DNA of 40,328 bases from CAYMJM01 sp964391325. Lineage in GTDB: Bacteria; Patescibacteriota; Dojkabacteria; B142; JAFGMG01. The translations under genes were made by a program, and so were the position numbers. A model generated the notes under the pieces. That model ran no database searches. It was not told the DNA's origin and saw only the letters and a program-made list of their open reading frames with translations. The stretch spans positions 1 to 40,328 of the forward strand of contig CAYMJM010000008.1 in assembly GCA_964391325.1 (NCBI GenBank), written 5' to 3'. Position 1 is the first letter of the stretch. Each line of letters opens with the position of its first letter. Of the stretch, positions 32,467-40,328 are shown in pieces.

Positions 32467-33318
32467 TTGGATAAACACGCAATTCCTCAAAACATAATGG
32501 ATGTAGAATTTAAATTGTTTGGTAGTCTAACTGTCAGGCAGTTTGTCAGTCTTGCTGGAGGAATTACTTTTGCAGCAATAATATATTTCCTAAAGCTCCC
32601 GATTGTATTAAGTTTCCCTCTTATCCTGTTTTCTGTTCTTTTGGGTTTTGGAGTAGCATTTATGACGGTAAATGGTCAGCCCTTTGCCCGTTGGTTTAAA
32701 AATTTTGTAGTGGCAATGTTTTCATCTCAAAAGTATGTTTGGAGGAAATCACCACAAACTCCTAAAGGATTAGATTATAGTGCAGGTAAAGTTACGAGAA
32801 AAAAGCCGGACAAAGAGATAAATAAAGAGTTAGGAGTTAGTCCTATTGCAGAAGTGGTAAGCCGCAGAAATGTAGAGCTGGATGAGGGAGAAAAGTCAGA
32901 TCTAGCAAGGATTGATAAATATTTTGATGCCGAGTATTCTAAGTATAATCTAAATACGCTTGGGAAAATAAGTAGTGATGTTCAACTCAATCAAAGCAGA
33001 GTAGATCCTGTCAAGATGAATCTGGCAAATGATATAAATCCAATTGGCCGGGGCCAGAGGCAGGTTCAGGTCGGAGATGGGAAAAAAGTTATTTATGATC
33101 CGATGCAAAATCGTCAGCAAAGACCAATTGCAGCACGGCAAACAGAAGATCAGAGTGATTTAATAGAGGCCAAGATAAAGGAGATACTGCTGAAGCAGAG
33201 ACAATTGGATCCATATATTAAGACTATGGAACTGGAGGAACAAGAGAAAAAATTGAGGGAAGATATGCGCAGATTATACCAAGAGGTTCAAAATTTAAAG
33301 AATAACAGCAATGGCTAA
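32467..33318 (+). CDS. PrgI-family membrane protein (VirB3-like)
   Basis: The 283-residue protein starts HAIPQNIMDVEFKLFGSLTV then RQFVSLAGG, matching the PrgI opening (short polar N-terminus, acidic-K-FG, LT-x-RQF), with two membrane helices near 26-42 and 45-66. A basic segment follows and then a long hydrophilic region ending in a coiled coil (about 225-283) that the basic family lacks. PrgI is found beside VirB4 ATPases in Gram-positive-type conjugation and in CPR genomes. The start is TTG at 32467, favoured by the promoter; ATG 32497 would remove family-like residues. The next gene overlaps by 8 bp. Confidence 0.7.
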   Translation: MDKHAIPQNIMDVEFKLFGSLTVRQFVSLAGGITFAAIIYFLKLPIVLSFPLILFSVLLGFGVAFMTVNGQPFARWFKNFVVAMFSSQKYVWRKSPQTPKGLDYSAGKVTRKKPDKEINKELGVSPIAEVVSRRNVELDEGEKSDLARIDKYFDAEYSKYNLNTLGKISSDVQLNQSRVDPVKMNLANDINPIGRGQRQVQVGDGKKVIYDPMQNRQQRPIAARQTEDQSDLIEAKIKEILLKQRQLDPYIKTMELEEQEKKLREDMRRLYQEVQNLKNNSNG

Positions 33319-33988
33319 CTTACCATCAACACAGGACCATTTAAATATAGAGGAAATAGTAGATGATTTGGTTGTACTCAAAAATGGGGTTGTAGTGCTC
33401 ATTGTTGAGACAAGCGCACTTAACTTTGACTTATTGTCAGAAGAAGAACAAGAAGTTAGAATATTATCTTTCGCTAACTTACTAAATGGGGTAAATTATC
33501 CTATTCAGATAGCAATCCGCACAGTAAGGACGGATGTAAGCGAATACATAAAGAAACTAGAGGATTATAATAATCAGCAAATATCTAAGGCATTGATTAG
33601 ACAGATTGAGATTTATATTCAATTTATAAAGAACTTGACTACAAAAAACGAGATTTTAGATAAAAGGTTTTTTGTTTCTATTCCTTATCGTGGGAGTATA
33701 GTTGCTGATCCTAGCTTTTTTAAAAGGCTGCTGGGGGCCAAGCCAAAAGTTTCCAATGTGAAGAAGCTTGTTGAAAAAGCTAAAGTTGAGCTTTATCCTA
33801 AACGAGATAACATTGTCAGACTGTTTAAAAAGATGGGTATCACTGCGAGGCAGTTGGACAATAACGAACTGTTAATGCTGTTTTATGAAATTTATGATCC
33901 AGACAAAATTGGTTATCAAAAAATAGGGTTGGATATACAGGATTATACATCAGGTATAGTACAGCCACTAACAGAGCGCCCTACTTAA
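33311..33988 (+). CDS. TraC/VirB4 N-terminal-like protein
   Basis: The 225-residue soluble protein begins with IEEIVDDLVVLKNGVVVLIVE, then FANLLNGVNYPIQIAIRTVR and a helix-rich remainder ending in QPLTERP. This resembles the N-terminal domain that precedes the ATPase in TraC/VirB4 proteins, here as a separate gene directly before the ATPase. No Walker motifs are present. The assignment rests on pattern and context. It overlaps the PrgI gene by 8 bp and precedes the VirB4 gene by 14 bp. Confidence 0.6.
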   Translation: MANLPSTQDHLNIEEIVDDLVVLKNGVVVLIVETSALNFDLLSEEEQEVRILSFANLLNGVNYPIQIAIRTVRTDVSEYIKKLEDYNNQQISKALIRQIEIYIQFIKNLTTKNEILDKRFFVSIPYRGSIVADPSFFKRLLGAKPKVSNVKKLVEKAKVELYPKRDNIVRLFKKMGITARQLDNNELLMLFYEIYDPDKIGYQKIGLDIQDYTSGIVQPLTERPT

Positions 33989-34002
33989 TTAAAAATAAAT
34001 TA

Positions 34003-35901
34003 ATGAAATTATTCGGATTAGGTCGAAAAAAAGCTAAAGAAGAAACAGATCCAAAAACCCAGGCTAGCAATATTCAAAAAAGCAGTGAAGAAAAAGCTGT
34101 TCAGGAGTTTTCCACTGGATTGATAGGGATTAAAGACATTATTGCTCCTTCCGCCATAGAAGTTGATTTCAATAATATGTTAATAGGGTCCAGATACTTC
34201 AGAACCTATTTTGTTACAGGGTATCCTCGATTTGTTGGCGCAAACTGGCTATCTCCCTTAATTAACTTTGATCATCCCATTGATATAGCTACTTATTATT
34301 ACCCTGTTGACACTGGCCTTGTGATGGAACGATTAAAAAGAAAGATCGGAGAATTTGAAGCAACTATAAATCTTGCTTTGGATGAAGGAAAGCTCCCTGA
34401 TCCTAGTGTAAAAGTCGCTTTATCTGATGCAACCGAACTTCAAGACCAGCTTGCAAGTGGAACAGAGAAATATTTTCACTTTGCCTTGTATTTAACAGTC
34501 AGGGCGGATAATCTTAAGAGTTTAGACAAGATCTCCAGAAAAATAGAATCTACCTTGGCTTCTATTGGAGTTATTATTAAGATTGCAACTTTGCAACAGG
34601 AAGAAGGTTTTAGAACTACCATGCCAGTTGGGTATGACGAAATCTACATTACAAGGAATATGGACACTACTTCTCTGGCTACAACGTTTCCTTTTGTAAG
34701 CTCTGAGCTTACTATGGAGGATGGTATATTATATGGGCTTAATAAACACAATAATAGTTTAATAATATTTGATAGATTTAAACTGGCAAATGCCAATATG
34801 GTTGTATTTGCTACGTCTGGCGCAGGTAAAAGTTATTTTGTGAAATTAGAGGCTATGCGAAGCTTGATGTTTGGAACCGAAATTATTGTAATCGACCCTG
34901 AAAAAGAGTATGAAAAATTATGTAAAACAATTGGTGGTGAGTATATATCATTCTCTCAAGACGGCGATCAGAAGCTAAATCCTTTTGAGCTTTCCGGAGT
35001 TTATCAAAAAGATGAAGATGAGCTTAGGTTTAAAATACTCTCTCTTAATGGCTTAATTAAAATTATGCTTGGCGGCAATTTAACCCCTGAGCAGAGCGCA
35101 ATTCTCGATAGGGCTATTATTCTTGCTTATAAAGAAAAGGGAATTACACCTGATCCTTCTACACAACGGCAAACACCTCCGCTGCTGTCTGATTTATACA
35201 AGATTTTACAGGCAATGGCCGAAGAAGATGCTCATATAATGGCTACCAGATTGGAGAAGTACGTAAAAGGTAGTGCAGCTGGGATATTTGATCAGCCATC
35301 GAATATAGAATTAAAAAATACTTTCACAGTATTCAGCATTAGGGACCTATCAGATGATTTAAGACCTATAGCTATGTATATGATGTTGGAATATATTTGG
35401 ACAAGAATAAAGAAAGATAGGAGAAAGAGGTTGTTAATAATAGACGAAGCGTGGTGGCTGATGCAATATCCTGATGCAGCCAAATTTGTTCACTCAATAG
35501 CAAAAAGGGCAAGAAAATATGGTCTGGGTCTGACCACTATAACGCAAGATGTTGAGGACTTCCTTAATACAGATTACGGGAAAGCTGTGGTTACAAACTC
35601 TGCGTTACAGGTGCTTTTAAAGCAGAGTCCGGCAGCCATTGATCGAATACAGAATGTTTTTTATCTTACCTCTGGCGAGAAGAATTATTTACTATCGGCT
35701 GGTATTGGGGAAGGGCTGTTTTTTGCAGGGTCTAATCATGTTGCAATGCAGGTCATAGCAAGTGAGAACGAGCATAACCTCATTACAACTAACCCCATAG
35801 AACTAATGGAAATGAAGAAGGCGGAACAACAGCAGCTACAAAATCAGCAGCAGGCTGTCAATAATCAAACAGTTCCCAATAATACACAAAGTACTGCCTG
35901 A
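34003..35901 (+). CDS. VirB4/TraC-type type IV secretion ATPase
   Basis: The 632-residue protein has Walker A A270-T-S-G-A-G-K-S277, a strand-Asp element TEIIVIDPEKEYEKL near 292-306, Walker B RLLIIDEAWW (476-485; D481, E482), and RARKYGLGLTTITQDVEDFL (502-521) with the Gln-containing sensor. This is the AAA-like motor of type IV secretion and conjugation systems. The N-terminal region (about 50-240) holds the partner-binding domain. The C-terminus is a Gln/Asn-rich tail (about 608-632). It follows PrgI and the TraC N-like gene. Confidence 0.85.
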   Translation: MKLFGLGRKKAKEETDPKTQASNIQKSSEEKAVQEFSTGLIGIKDIIAPSAIEVDFNNMLIGSRYFRTYFVTGYPRFVGANWLSPLINFDHPIDIATYYYPVDTGLVMERLKRKIGEFEATINLALDEGKLPDPSVKVALSDATELQDQLASGTEKYFHFALYLTVRADNLKSLDKISRKIESTLASIGVIIKIATLQQEEGFRTTMPVGYDEIYITRNMDTTSLATTFPFVSSELTMEDGILYGLNKHNNSLIIFDRFKLANANMVVFATSGAGKSYFVKLEAMRSLMFGTEIIVIDPEKEYEKLCKTIGGEYISFSQDGDQKLNPFELSGVYQKDEDELRFKILSLNGLIKIMLGGNLTPEQSAILDRAIILAYKEKGITPDPSTQRQTPPLLSDLYKILQAMAEEDAHIMATRLEKYVKGSAAGIFDQPSNIELKNTFTVFSIRDLSDDLRPIAMYMMLEYIWTRIKKDRRKRLLIIDEAWWLMQYPDAAKFVHSIAKRARKYGLGLTTITQDVEDFLNTDYGKAVVTNSALQVLLKQSPAAIDRIQNVFYLTSGEKNYLLSAGIGEGLFFAGSNHVAMQVIASENEHNLITTNPIELMEMKKAEQQQLQNQQQAVNNQTVPNNTQSTA

Positions 35902-36491
35902 TGATTATGAACATATTAACAAATTCTTACACAATCAATTTACCTGGTGTTATATTACTGACTCTCCTATTAATAACTATCGTATTAATTGCTTTATCTT
36001 TACTCTTTATCCAAGATCGCCTCTCAGAGAGACAACAAAAAAGACCAAAAACAGGCTTCTTAGGAAAACCGCTTCTACAATTCAGTTTATTGGCGGTTAC
36101 AGTTGCCGCTATAGTAGGAGCTGTTTACTTGACGGGATTGGATAGTGATATATTGATTGAAGCTGATAAGGAAATTGAGATTCAAGCTGATTATACTGTA
36201 GAGCCAAAGGGAAATCAGAGAAAGTTCGAAATGAATGTTGTTCCTATCGTTGATGGAGAACCATGGAGTACAAACAAAGATACGACATTTGATATTATCG
36301 TTAACATACAGCCTAGTGAAGAATTGCAAGCAAAAGGGCAGGATCAGGTAGATGTTATTCAAGCTAATAGGACAGAGGTACAACCCGCTTCTGTTAATGT
36401 AGATCTTCTTCCTGGCGAATACGCAATCAAAATTATCATTAGCTTCGATGGCGAATCCTACCAAGAGGATTTTTCAGTTAATATTTTCTAA
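35901..36491 (+). CDS. Two-transmembrane protein of the VirB4 cassette
   Basis: The 196 residues carry membrane helices near 16-37 and 59-80, joined by a basic cytosolic loop (RLSERQQKRPK), and an outer beta-rich domain of about 115 residues ending LPGEYAIKIIISFDGESYQE. I recognise no family. It begins on the last base of the VirB4 stop (TGATG), so it is coupled to the ATPase and may be a further membrane subunit. ATG 35907 is a possible alternative start. Confidence 0.7.
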   Translation: MIMNILTNSYTINLPGVILLTLLLITIVLIALSLLFIQDRLSERQQKRPKTGFLGKPLLQFSLLAVTVAAIVGAVYLTGLDSDILIEADKEIEIQADYTVEPKGNQRKFEMNVVPIVDGEPWSTNKDTTFDIIVNIQPSEELQAKGQDQVDVIQANRTEVQPASVNVDLLPGEYAIKIIISFDGESYQEDFSVNIF

Positions 36492-36497
36492 TCAATA

Positions 36498-36506
36498 TGT
36501 TATAAT
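36498..36506 (+). promoter_or_regulatory. Extended -10 promoter of rnpB
   Basis: TGT-TATAAT (36498-36506), with no good -35 box, as expected of an extended -10 promoter. It ends 5 bp before the proposed 5' end of RNase P RNA and lies just after the stop of the preceding gene. Confidence 0.6.
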
Positions 36507-36511
36507 TATAT

Positions 36512-36866
36512 AACTAATTTAGGTAATCGCTATGTAGTATTGTAAGCTACATAGAGGAAAGTCCGGACATCCGACCTCCACTTTATGTGGAACGAAATTG
36601 GCACCTCAGGACTGTTATGAAGGTAACTTAACTAATAGGATGAGGCAAGGAGTGATCTTTGGATAGGGCCACAGAAATATACCGCCATATAGCTTTGCTA
36701 TTTGGTAAGGGTGAAAAGGTGAGGTAAGAGCTCACCGTCTCATGAAGTAATTTATGAGGGCTAGGTAACCTCTGCCAGATGCAACCAAGGCAATTTTGGG
36801 CATTAGATAAATGATTACCACCATATATAACTTTATGGTACAGAATCCGGCTTATTAGTTAGTTAT
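36512..36866 (+). ncRNA. rnpB: RNase P RNA, bacterial type A-like
   Basis: The RNA subunit of RNase P matures tRNA 5' ends. Visible landmarks are GAGGAAAGTCCGGAC (36554-36568), the most conserved 5' core; CCACAGAAATATACCGCC near 36669; the GGTAAGGGTGAAAAGGTGAG region near 36703; and ACAGAATCCGGCTTAT (36840-36855), the conserved 3' core. P1 can form from AACTAAT (36512-36518) and ATTAGTT (36854-36860), and an 8-bp stem CTATGTAG/CTACATAG lies at 36530-36554. The ends are estimated from pairing. The 3' end touches the stop codon of the convergent metallopeptidase gene. Confidence 0.93.
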
Positions 36867-37556
36867 TTAGTCTCTGTTTGAAAATCCTCTAACTTGGAAG
36901 ACGAAATATGCCAGATTGGCTAGTGATGCAACAGCGGCAGCTACATAGGTAAGTGAAGCTGCAATCAGAACTTTTTTTGCCCCTCCTATCTCCATAGGAT
37001 TTAATAATCTTAGCTCATTTATCATATTGATGGCTCTTCGACTTGCATCTATTTCAATTGGTAAGGTTAGTAGACTGAAAAAAGTTGAGAATGAAAACAG
37101 TACTATCCCTGCCCAAGCTAAATTAGTCAAAGATAATATGATTCCAAATATGATTAGTATATACCCAAACGTTGTGCCGATATTTACCACTGGAACAATA
37201 AATGATCTTAGGCTTAGAAGTATGTTGTTTGTCTGATGTTGCTGTGCATGCCCTAGTTCATGGGTTGCTACTGCAATTGAAGCAATAGTTGGTCTTTGGG
37301 CAACTTCTCTGGACAATGCCAGTGTTTTATCAGCCGGATTATAATGATCCCCTAAATAGTCTTTTGCCTGAGTTAAGCTTACATTCAAATTGTAGTTTAT
37401 AGCTGCTTTCTGTACTGCTTCGAGCCCTGTTAGATTAGTACTGGCTGGAGTATTAATGTATTTATGGTTCCAGTATCTGAGCAAGAGCGATGCAACTATA
37501 GAGAGAATTAGGGCTGGTAATGAGAATAGGATATATAATGGGTCAACGTAAAACAT
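36867..37556 (-). CDS. YugP-like membrane zinc metallopeptidase
   Basis: The 229-residue protein has the zinc motif H99-E-L-G-H103 in ATHELGHAQQH, preceded by a membrane helix (about 6-26). Two or more helices follow (about 117-160 and 203-225). GDHYNPADKTLALS and SREVAQRPTIASIAVATHEL are typical of the YugP-like neutral zinc peptidase family, whose substrates are unknown and which may act in membrane protein quality control. It is transcribed toward rnpB, and its stop abuts the RNA gene. Confidence 0.85.
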   Translation of the reverse strand: MFYVDPLYILFSLPALILSIVASLLLRYWNHKYINTPASTNLTGLEAVQKAAINYNLNVSLTQAKDYLGDHYNPADKTLALSREVAQRPTIASIAVATHELGHAQQHQTNNILLSLRSFIVPVVNIGTTFGYILIIFGIILSLTNLAWAGIVLFSFSTFFSLLTLPIEIDASRRAINMINELRLLNPMEIGGAKKVLIAASLTYVAAAVASLANLAYFVFQVRGFSNRD

Positions 37557-37585
37557 AGCTATTAATCTAAAAATTCTACTTTATT

Positions 37586-37594
37586 ATTATAACA
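37586..37594 (-). promoter_or_regulatory. Extended -10 promoter of the zinc metallopeptidase gene
   Basis: On the minus strand TGT-TATAAT (37594-37586), the same extended -10 as rnpB, lies about 30 bp before the ATG at 37556 in the short gap after secA. No secA terminator is evident, so readthrough is possible. Confidence 0.55.
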
Positions 37595-37614
37595 GATCAG
37601 CAAAATTGAAATTA

Positions 37615-40328
37615 CTATCTCCCATGGCATTTTTTATATTTTTTCCCACTTCCACACCAGCAAGGATCATTTCTTCCAATGTTCGCCTTCGGAGGAGTGA
37701 TGAAAGTTGCGCTGGTTGTTTTAGTCCCCTTTTGATTTTTTAAGACATTTTGGATGGAAGCAATCATCTCCCTTGTGCCTTCAAGTACATCAGATATTTC
37801 AGCTTCATTCGTTTTTATCTCAATAGGCTGTATACTTGCTCTTTGAATTATTGTTCTTTCTACTTTGAGAATCCTTCGTGCAATTTTCTGGTTAATTGCG
37901 TTGATAAAAGACTGGAATTCCTGGAAGCCTTCATTCTTGTATTCAACTAGTGGATCTCTTTGAGCGTATCCTCTCAGTCCTATGCCTTCCCTGAGGTCCT
38001 GCATAGTCTCTAGATGTTGTGTCCAGAGGTTATCCATGGTCTCTAGATTCAACAATTTTATAGTGGAGTAGTACTCCTGAGATAATCTTTCCTTTTGTAC
38101 TTTATGCATTTGCCTGACGATATTTTTCAAAAGTTCTTCTATTTCAGGCCTTATTTTATCCTTGAGCTCCTCGTACAAAATCAATTTAACTTCTTCTATC
38201 TCTTGTGTTTCTATCTTCCTGAGCTCTTGTAGAGCCTCGCTGATCAACTGATCAGGTGCCATGTCAAGGAACTCTTCTATTAATTTTTTGATATCGATAT
38301 CATCTTCTCTATCATGTAAAAAGTGTCGATTTACTATTAATTCCAGCTCCTCAAACAGCTGTTGTTTTGTGTTCTGCTCAACTTTCTCTCTATACTGTAG
38401 AGCTATAGGATCAGATAGGTCTTTGGTTATTACATTCGGGTATTTTAGGATTCGTCCATTTGCACCTTCAGTCTCTTGAAGGGTGTTGTCTCTTCTGGAG
38501 TAGAAGATCTCCCTTTGCTGATTCATCACATCATCGTACTCGACCACATGCTTTCTAGAATCAAAATGCATGTTTTCCATTTTCTTTTGTGCATTTTCAA
38601 TTGATCGCCCAATAAGCTTGGCTTCAATTGGCATGTTATCGGGAATATTAGTCATTTCCATTAGTCTTTGGACTATTTGACCGCCCTGGATTCTCATAAT
38701 ATCATCGTCGAGTGAGATGAAGAATCTGCTTACCCCTGGATCTCCTTGTCTTCCAGATCGACCTCGAAGCTGGTTATCTATACGTCTTGATTCATGACGC
38801 TGCGTCCCGAGCACATATAATCCACCCAGCTCTGTTACACCTTCCCCCAGGGGAATATCAGTACCTCTTCCAGCCATGTTAGTTGCAATTGTTACAGCAC
38901 CTTTTTCCCCTGCTTTAGATACTATTTGGGCTTCTCTTTCATGATGTTTTGCATTTAATACCTCATGCTCTATGCCTAATTTATCTACTAGCCTGCTTAA
39001 GTACTCCGAGTCTTCTATAGAAGTTGTTCCTACAAGCATTGGCTGGCCTGTAGCATGCACTCGTTTTATCTCTTCAGCTACAGCATCAAATTTAGCTTTT
39101 CTATTTTTGTACACACGATCTGTTTGGTCCTTTCTAATTATGGAGCGATTAGTTGGAATTTCAACTGAGTCTAGTCCATATATCTTAAAAAATTCTTCAG
39201 CTTCAGTCATAATAGTTCCAGAGCCTCCGGAGATTATTTTGTATAGTCTAAAGAAATTCTGGAAGGTAATGGTAGCTAAGGTTTTAGACTCTTTTTTGAT
39301 TTCAACACCTTCCTTGGCTTCAATAGCCTGGTGCAGCCCTTCGGAATACCTCCTTCCTGGAAGTACACGTCCAGTAAATTGGTCAACTATAAGAACCTCT
39401 CCGTCTTTAACTAGATAATCTATGTCTTTTTTGAATAAGGTGAGAGCTTTAAGAGCATTGTCTAAGTGATGGGCCAGCTGGTAGTCTTCCCAAATATTTT
39501 GTACACCTAGTATCTTTTCCATTTTCCCGATACCCAGTTCTGTCAGCACAGCTGATCGAGCTTTTTCATCAACAGAATAATCTCTCTCAGGCTGCAGTCT
39601 TCTAACTGCGGAGGCAAATTGTACATATAACTCGTTTGAAATTTCTGCCGGAGCGGAAATGATAAGTGGTGTTCTAGCTTCATCAATCAAAATAGAATCT
39701 GCTTCGTCTATAATTGCGAAGTATAATTCTCCTTGTTTAATATCCTCCAAGCTGCGAGCCATATTATTCCTGAGATAGTCAAAGCCGAATTCGTTGTTTG
39801 TCCCATATACAACATCACAGGCATACGCATCCTTCTTATCACACTCAATAAGGTTGTATCCCCTCATATTGGAAATTTTTAAGCCTTTATTAGTTTCATA
39901 AAATTTCTTCTTCTCTTCATATACCTCCTGTCCTTTGAGTTGCTTTACTTCCTCATTAGAAATAAATTTAAAGCTTCCCCCAGAAGCAATAATCCCAACT
40001 GATAGTCCTAAGTCCTGTGCTATGTTTCCTGCATATTCTCCTCCCACTTTTGCAAGATAGTCGTTGACAGTTATGACATGAGAACCTCTGCCTGTAAGAG
40101 CGTACAAGAAGGCGGGAAGTTGGAACACCATGGTTTTTCCTTCTCCTGTTTTGAGCTCTGTTAGCTTATAGCCCTGCGAAAGTATGGCTCCTGCTATTAA
40201 CTGCACATCAAAGTATTTAATGCCAACTCTTCTTCGGTATATTTCATTTACCAAGGCAAAAAATTCTGGAATAAATTCTTGTAATTTATTTTGTACTTTA
40301 TTCTCTAACCCACTTTTGATATCTTTTT
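37615..40328 (-). CDS. secA: Protein translocase ATPase SecA (5' end outside the window)
   Basis: SecA drives proteins through SecYEG. The frame is open to the window edge: 24 further in-frame residues (ending QEFIPEFFA) precede the TTG at 40254, which is internal, because SecA proteins have more sequence before FDVQLIAGAILSQGYKLTE. Visible motifs are Walker A LKTGEGKT, the DEAD-type IIDEADSILIDEARTPLIIS, TNMAGRGTDIPLGEGV, and QLRGRSGRQGDPGVSRFFIS. The C-terminal zinc-binding SEC-C motif is NDPCWCGSGKKYKKCHGR. It has helical wing and scaffold regions of normal length. Confidence 0.96.
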   Translation of the reverse strand, partial: KDIKSGLENKVQNKLQEFIPEFFALVNEIYRRRVGIKYFDVQLIAGAILSQGYKLTELKTGEGKTMVFQLPAFLYALTGRGSHVITVNDYLAKVGGEYAGNIAQDLGLSVGIIASGGSFKFISNEEVKQLKGQEVYEEKKKFYETNKGLKISNMRGYNLIECDKKDAYACDVVYGTNNEFGFDYLRNNMARSLEDIKQGELYFAIIDEADSILIDEARTPLIISAPAEISNELYVQFASAVRRLQPERDYSVDEKARSAVLTELGIGKMEKILGVQNIWEDYQLAHHLDNALKALTLFKKDIDYLVKDGEVLIVDQFTGRVLPGRRYSEGLHQAIEAKEGVEIKKESKTLATITFQNFFRLYKIISGGSGTIMTEAEEFFKIYGLDSVEIPTNRSIIRKDQTDRVYKNRKAKFDAVAEEIKRVHATGQPMLVGTTSIEDSEYLSRLVDKLGIEHEVLNAKHHEREAQIVSKAGEKGAVTIATNMAGRGTDIPLGEGVTELGGLYVLGTQRHESRRIDNQLRGRSGRQGDPGVSRFFISLDDDIMRIQGGQIVQRLMEMTNIPDNMPIEAKLIGRSIENAQKKMENMHFDSRKHVVEYDDVMNQQREIFYSRRDNTLQETEGANGRILKYPNVITKDLSDPIALQYREKVEQNTKQQLFEELELIVNRHFLHDREDDIDIKKLIEEFLDMAPDQLISEALQELRKIETQEIEEVKLILYEELKDKIRPEIEELLKNIVRQMHKVQKERLSQEYYSTIKLLNLETMDNLWTQHLETMQDLREGIGLRGYAQRDPLVEYKNEGFQEFQSFINAINQKIARRILKVERTIIQRASIQPIEIKTNEAEISDVLEGTREMIASIQNVLKNQKGTKTTSATFITPPKANIGRNDPCWCGSGKKYKKCHGR

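Noticed and set aside
38972..39418. 148-codon plus-strand frame inside secA
   Set aside because: It is antisense to conserved SecA motifs and has no family features, so it is a shadow of secA codon bias.
1..40328. CRISPR arrays, tRNA or rRNA genes, prophage genes
   Set aside because: No regularly spaced repeats, cloverleaf signatures, rRNA cores or phage structural genes were seen in the window.

Overview
The window reads as AT-rich chromosomal DNA of a Candidate Phyla Radiation (Patescibacteria) bacterium using the standard bacterial code, since TGA closes several real genes. The evidence is a single compact ribosomal-protein superoperon from rpsJ to rpsI with rpoA inside it, no rpmD (L30) between rpsE and rplO, no adk between secY and map, almost no Shine-Dalgarno sequences, frequent TTG/GTG starts, a PrgI/VirB4 cassette, and DUF4012 and PEGA membrane proteins. 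The phylum inside the CPR cannot be fixed from this window.

Region 1 (1-8 kb) is accessory. It holds an unknown protein possibly cut by the window edge, an alpha/beta hydrolase, about 700 bp of relic DNA with a decayed insertion-sequence end, a nucleotidyltransferase-fold protein flanked by short repeats, a small deoxyribosyltransferase-like protein, a fold-type I PLP aminotransferase, a DUF6624-like protein, and a minus-strand pair of cell-surface genes (a secreted beta-sandwich protein and a DUF916-like membrane-anchored protein).

Region 2 (8.1-28.1 kb) is translation. fusA and tuf each have their own promoter. rpsJ then starts a long co-directional run: rpsJ, rplC, a small membrane protein, rplD, rplW, rplB, rpsS, rplV, rpsC, rplP, rpmC, rpsQ, rplN, rplX, rplE, rpsZ-type S14, rpsH, rplF, rplR, rpsE, rplO, secY, map, infA, rpmJ, rpsM, rpsK, rpsD, rpoA, rplQ, rplM, rpsI. 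An attenuator-like pair of mutually exclusive hairpins lies before rplC, and a second promoter lies before infA.

Region 3 (28.1-36.5 kb) is envelope and secretion. A PEGA protein, an epimerase-like/DUF4012 fusion and greA overlap end to end behind one promoter. A second promoter drives PrgI-like, TraC N-domain-like, VirB4-like ATPase and two-TM genes, which look like a minimal type IV secretion or pilus-like module.

Region 4 (36.5-40.3 kb) has the RNase P RNA gene on the plus strand, ending against a convergent YugP-like zinc metallopeptidase, then secA on the minus strand, which runs off the window.

The most striking observation is that both elongation-factor GTPases depart from the guanine-specificity motif: EF-Tu reads N-M-F-E where N-K-x-D is expected, and EF-G reads N-K-I-N with its G5 S-A replaced by G-D. 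Ribosomal protein L2 also departs from its near-invariant loop at the peptidyl-transferase centre. The other leading candidates are the attenuator before rplC, the membrane gene inserted between rplC and rplD, and the PrgI/VirB4 cassette.
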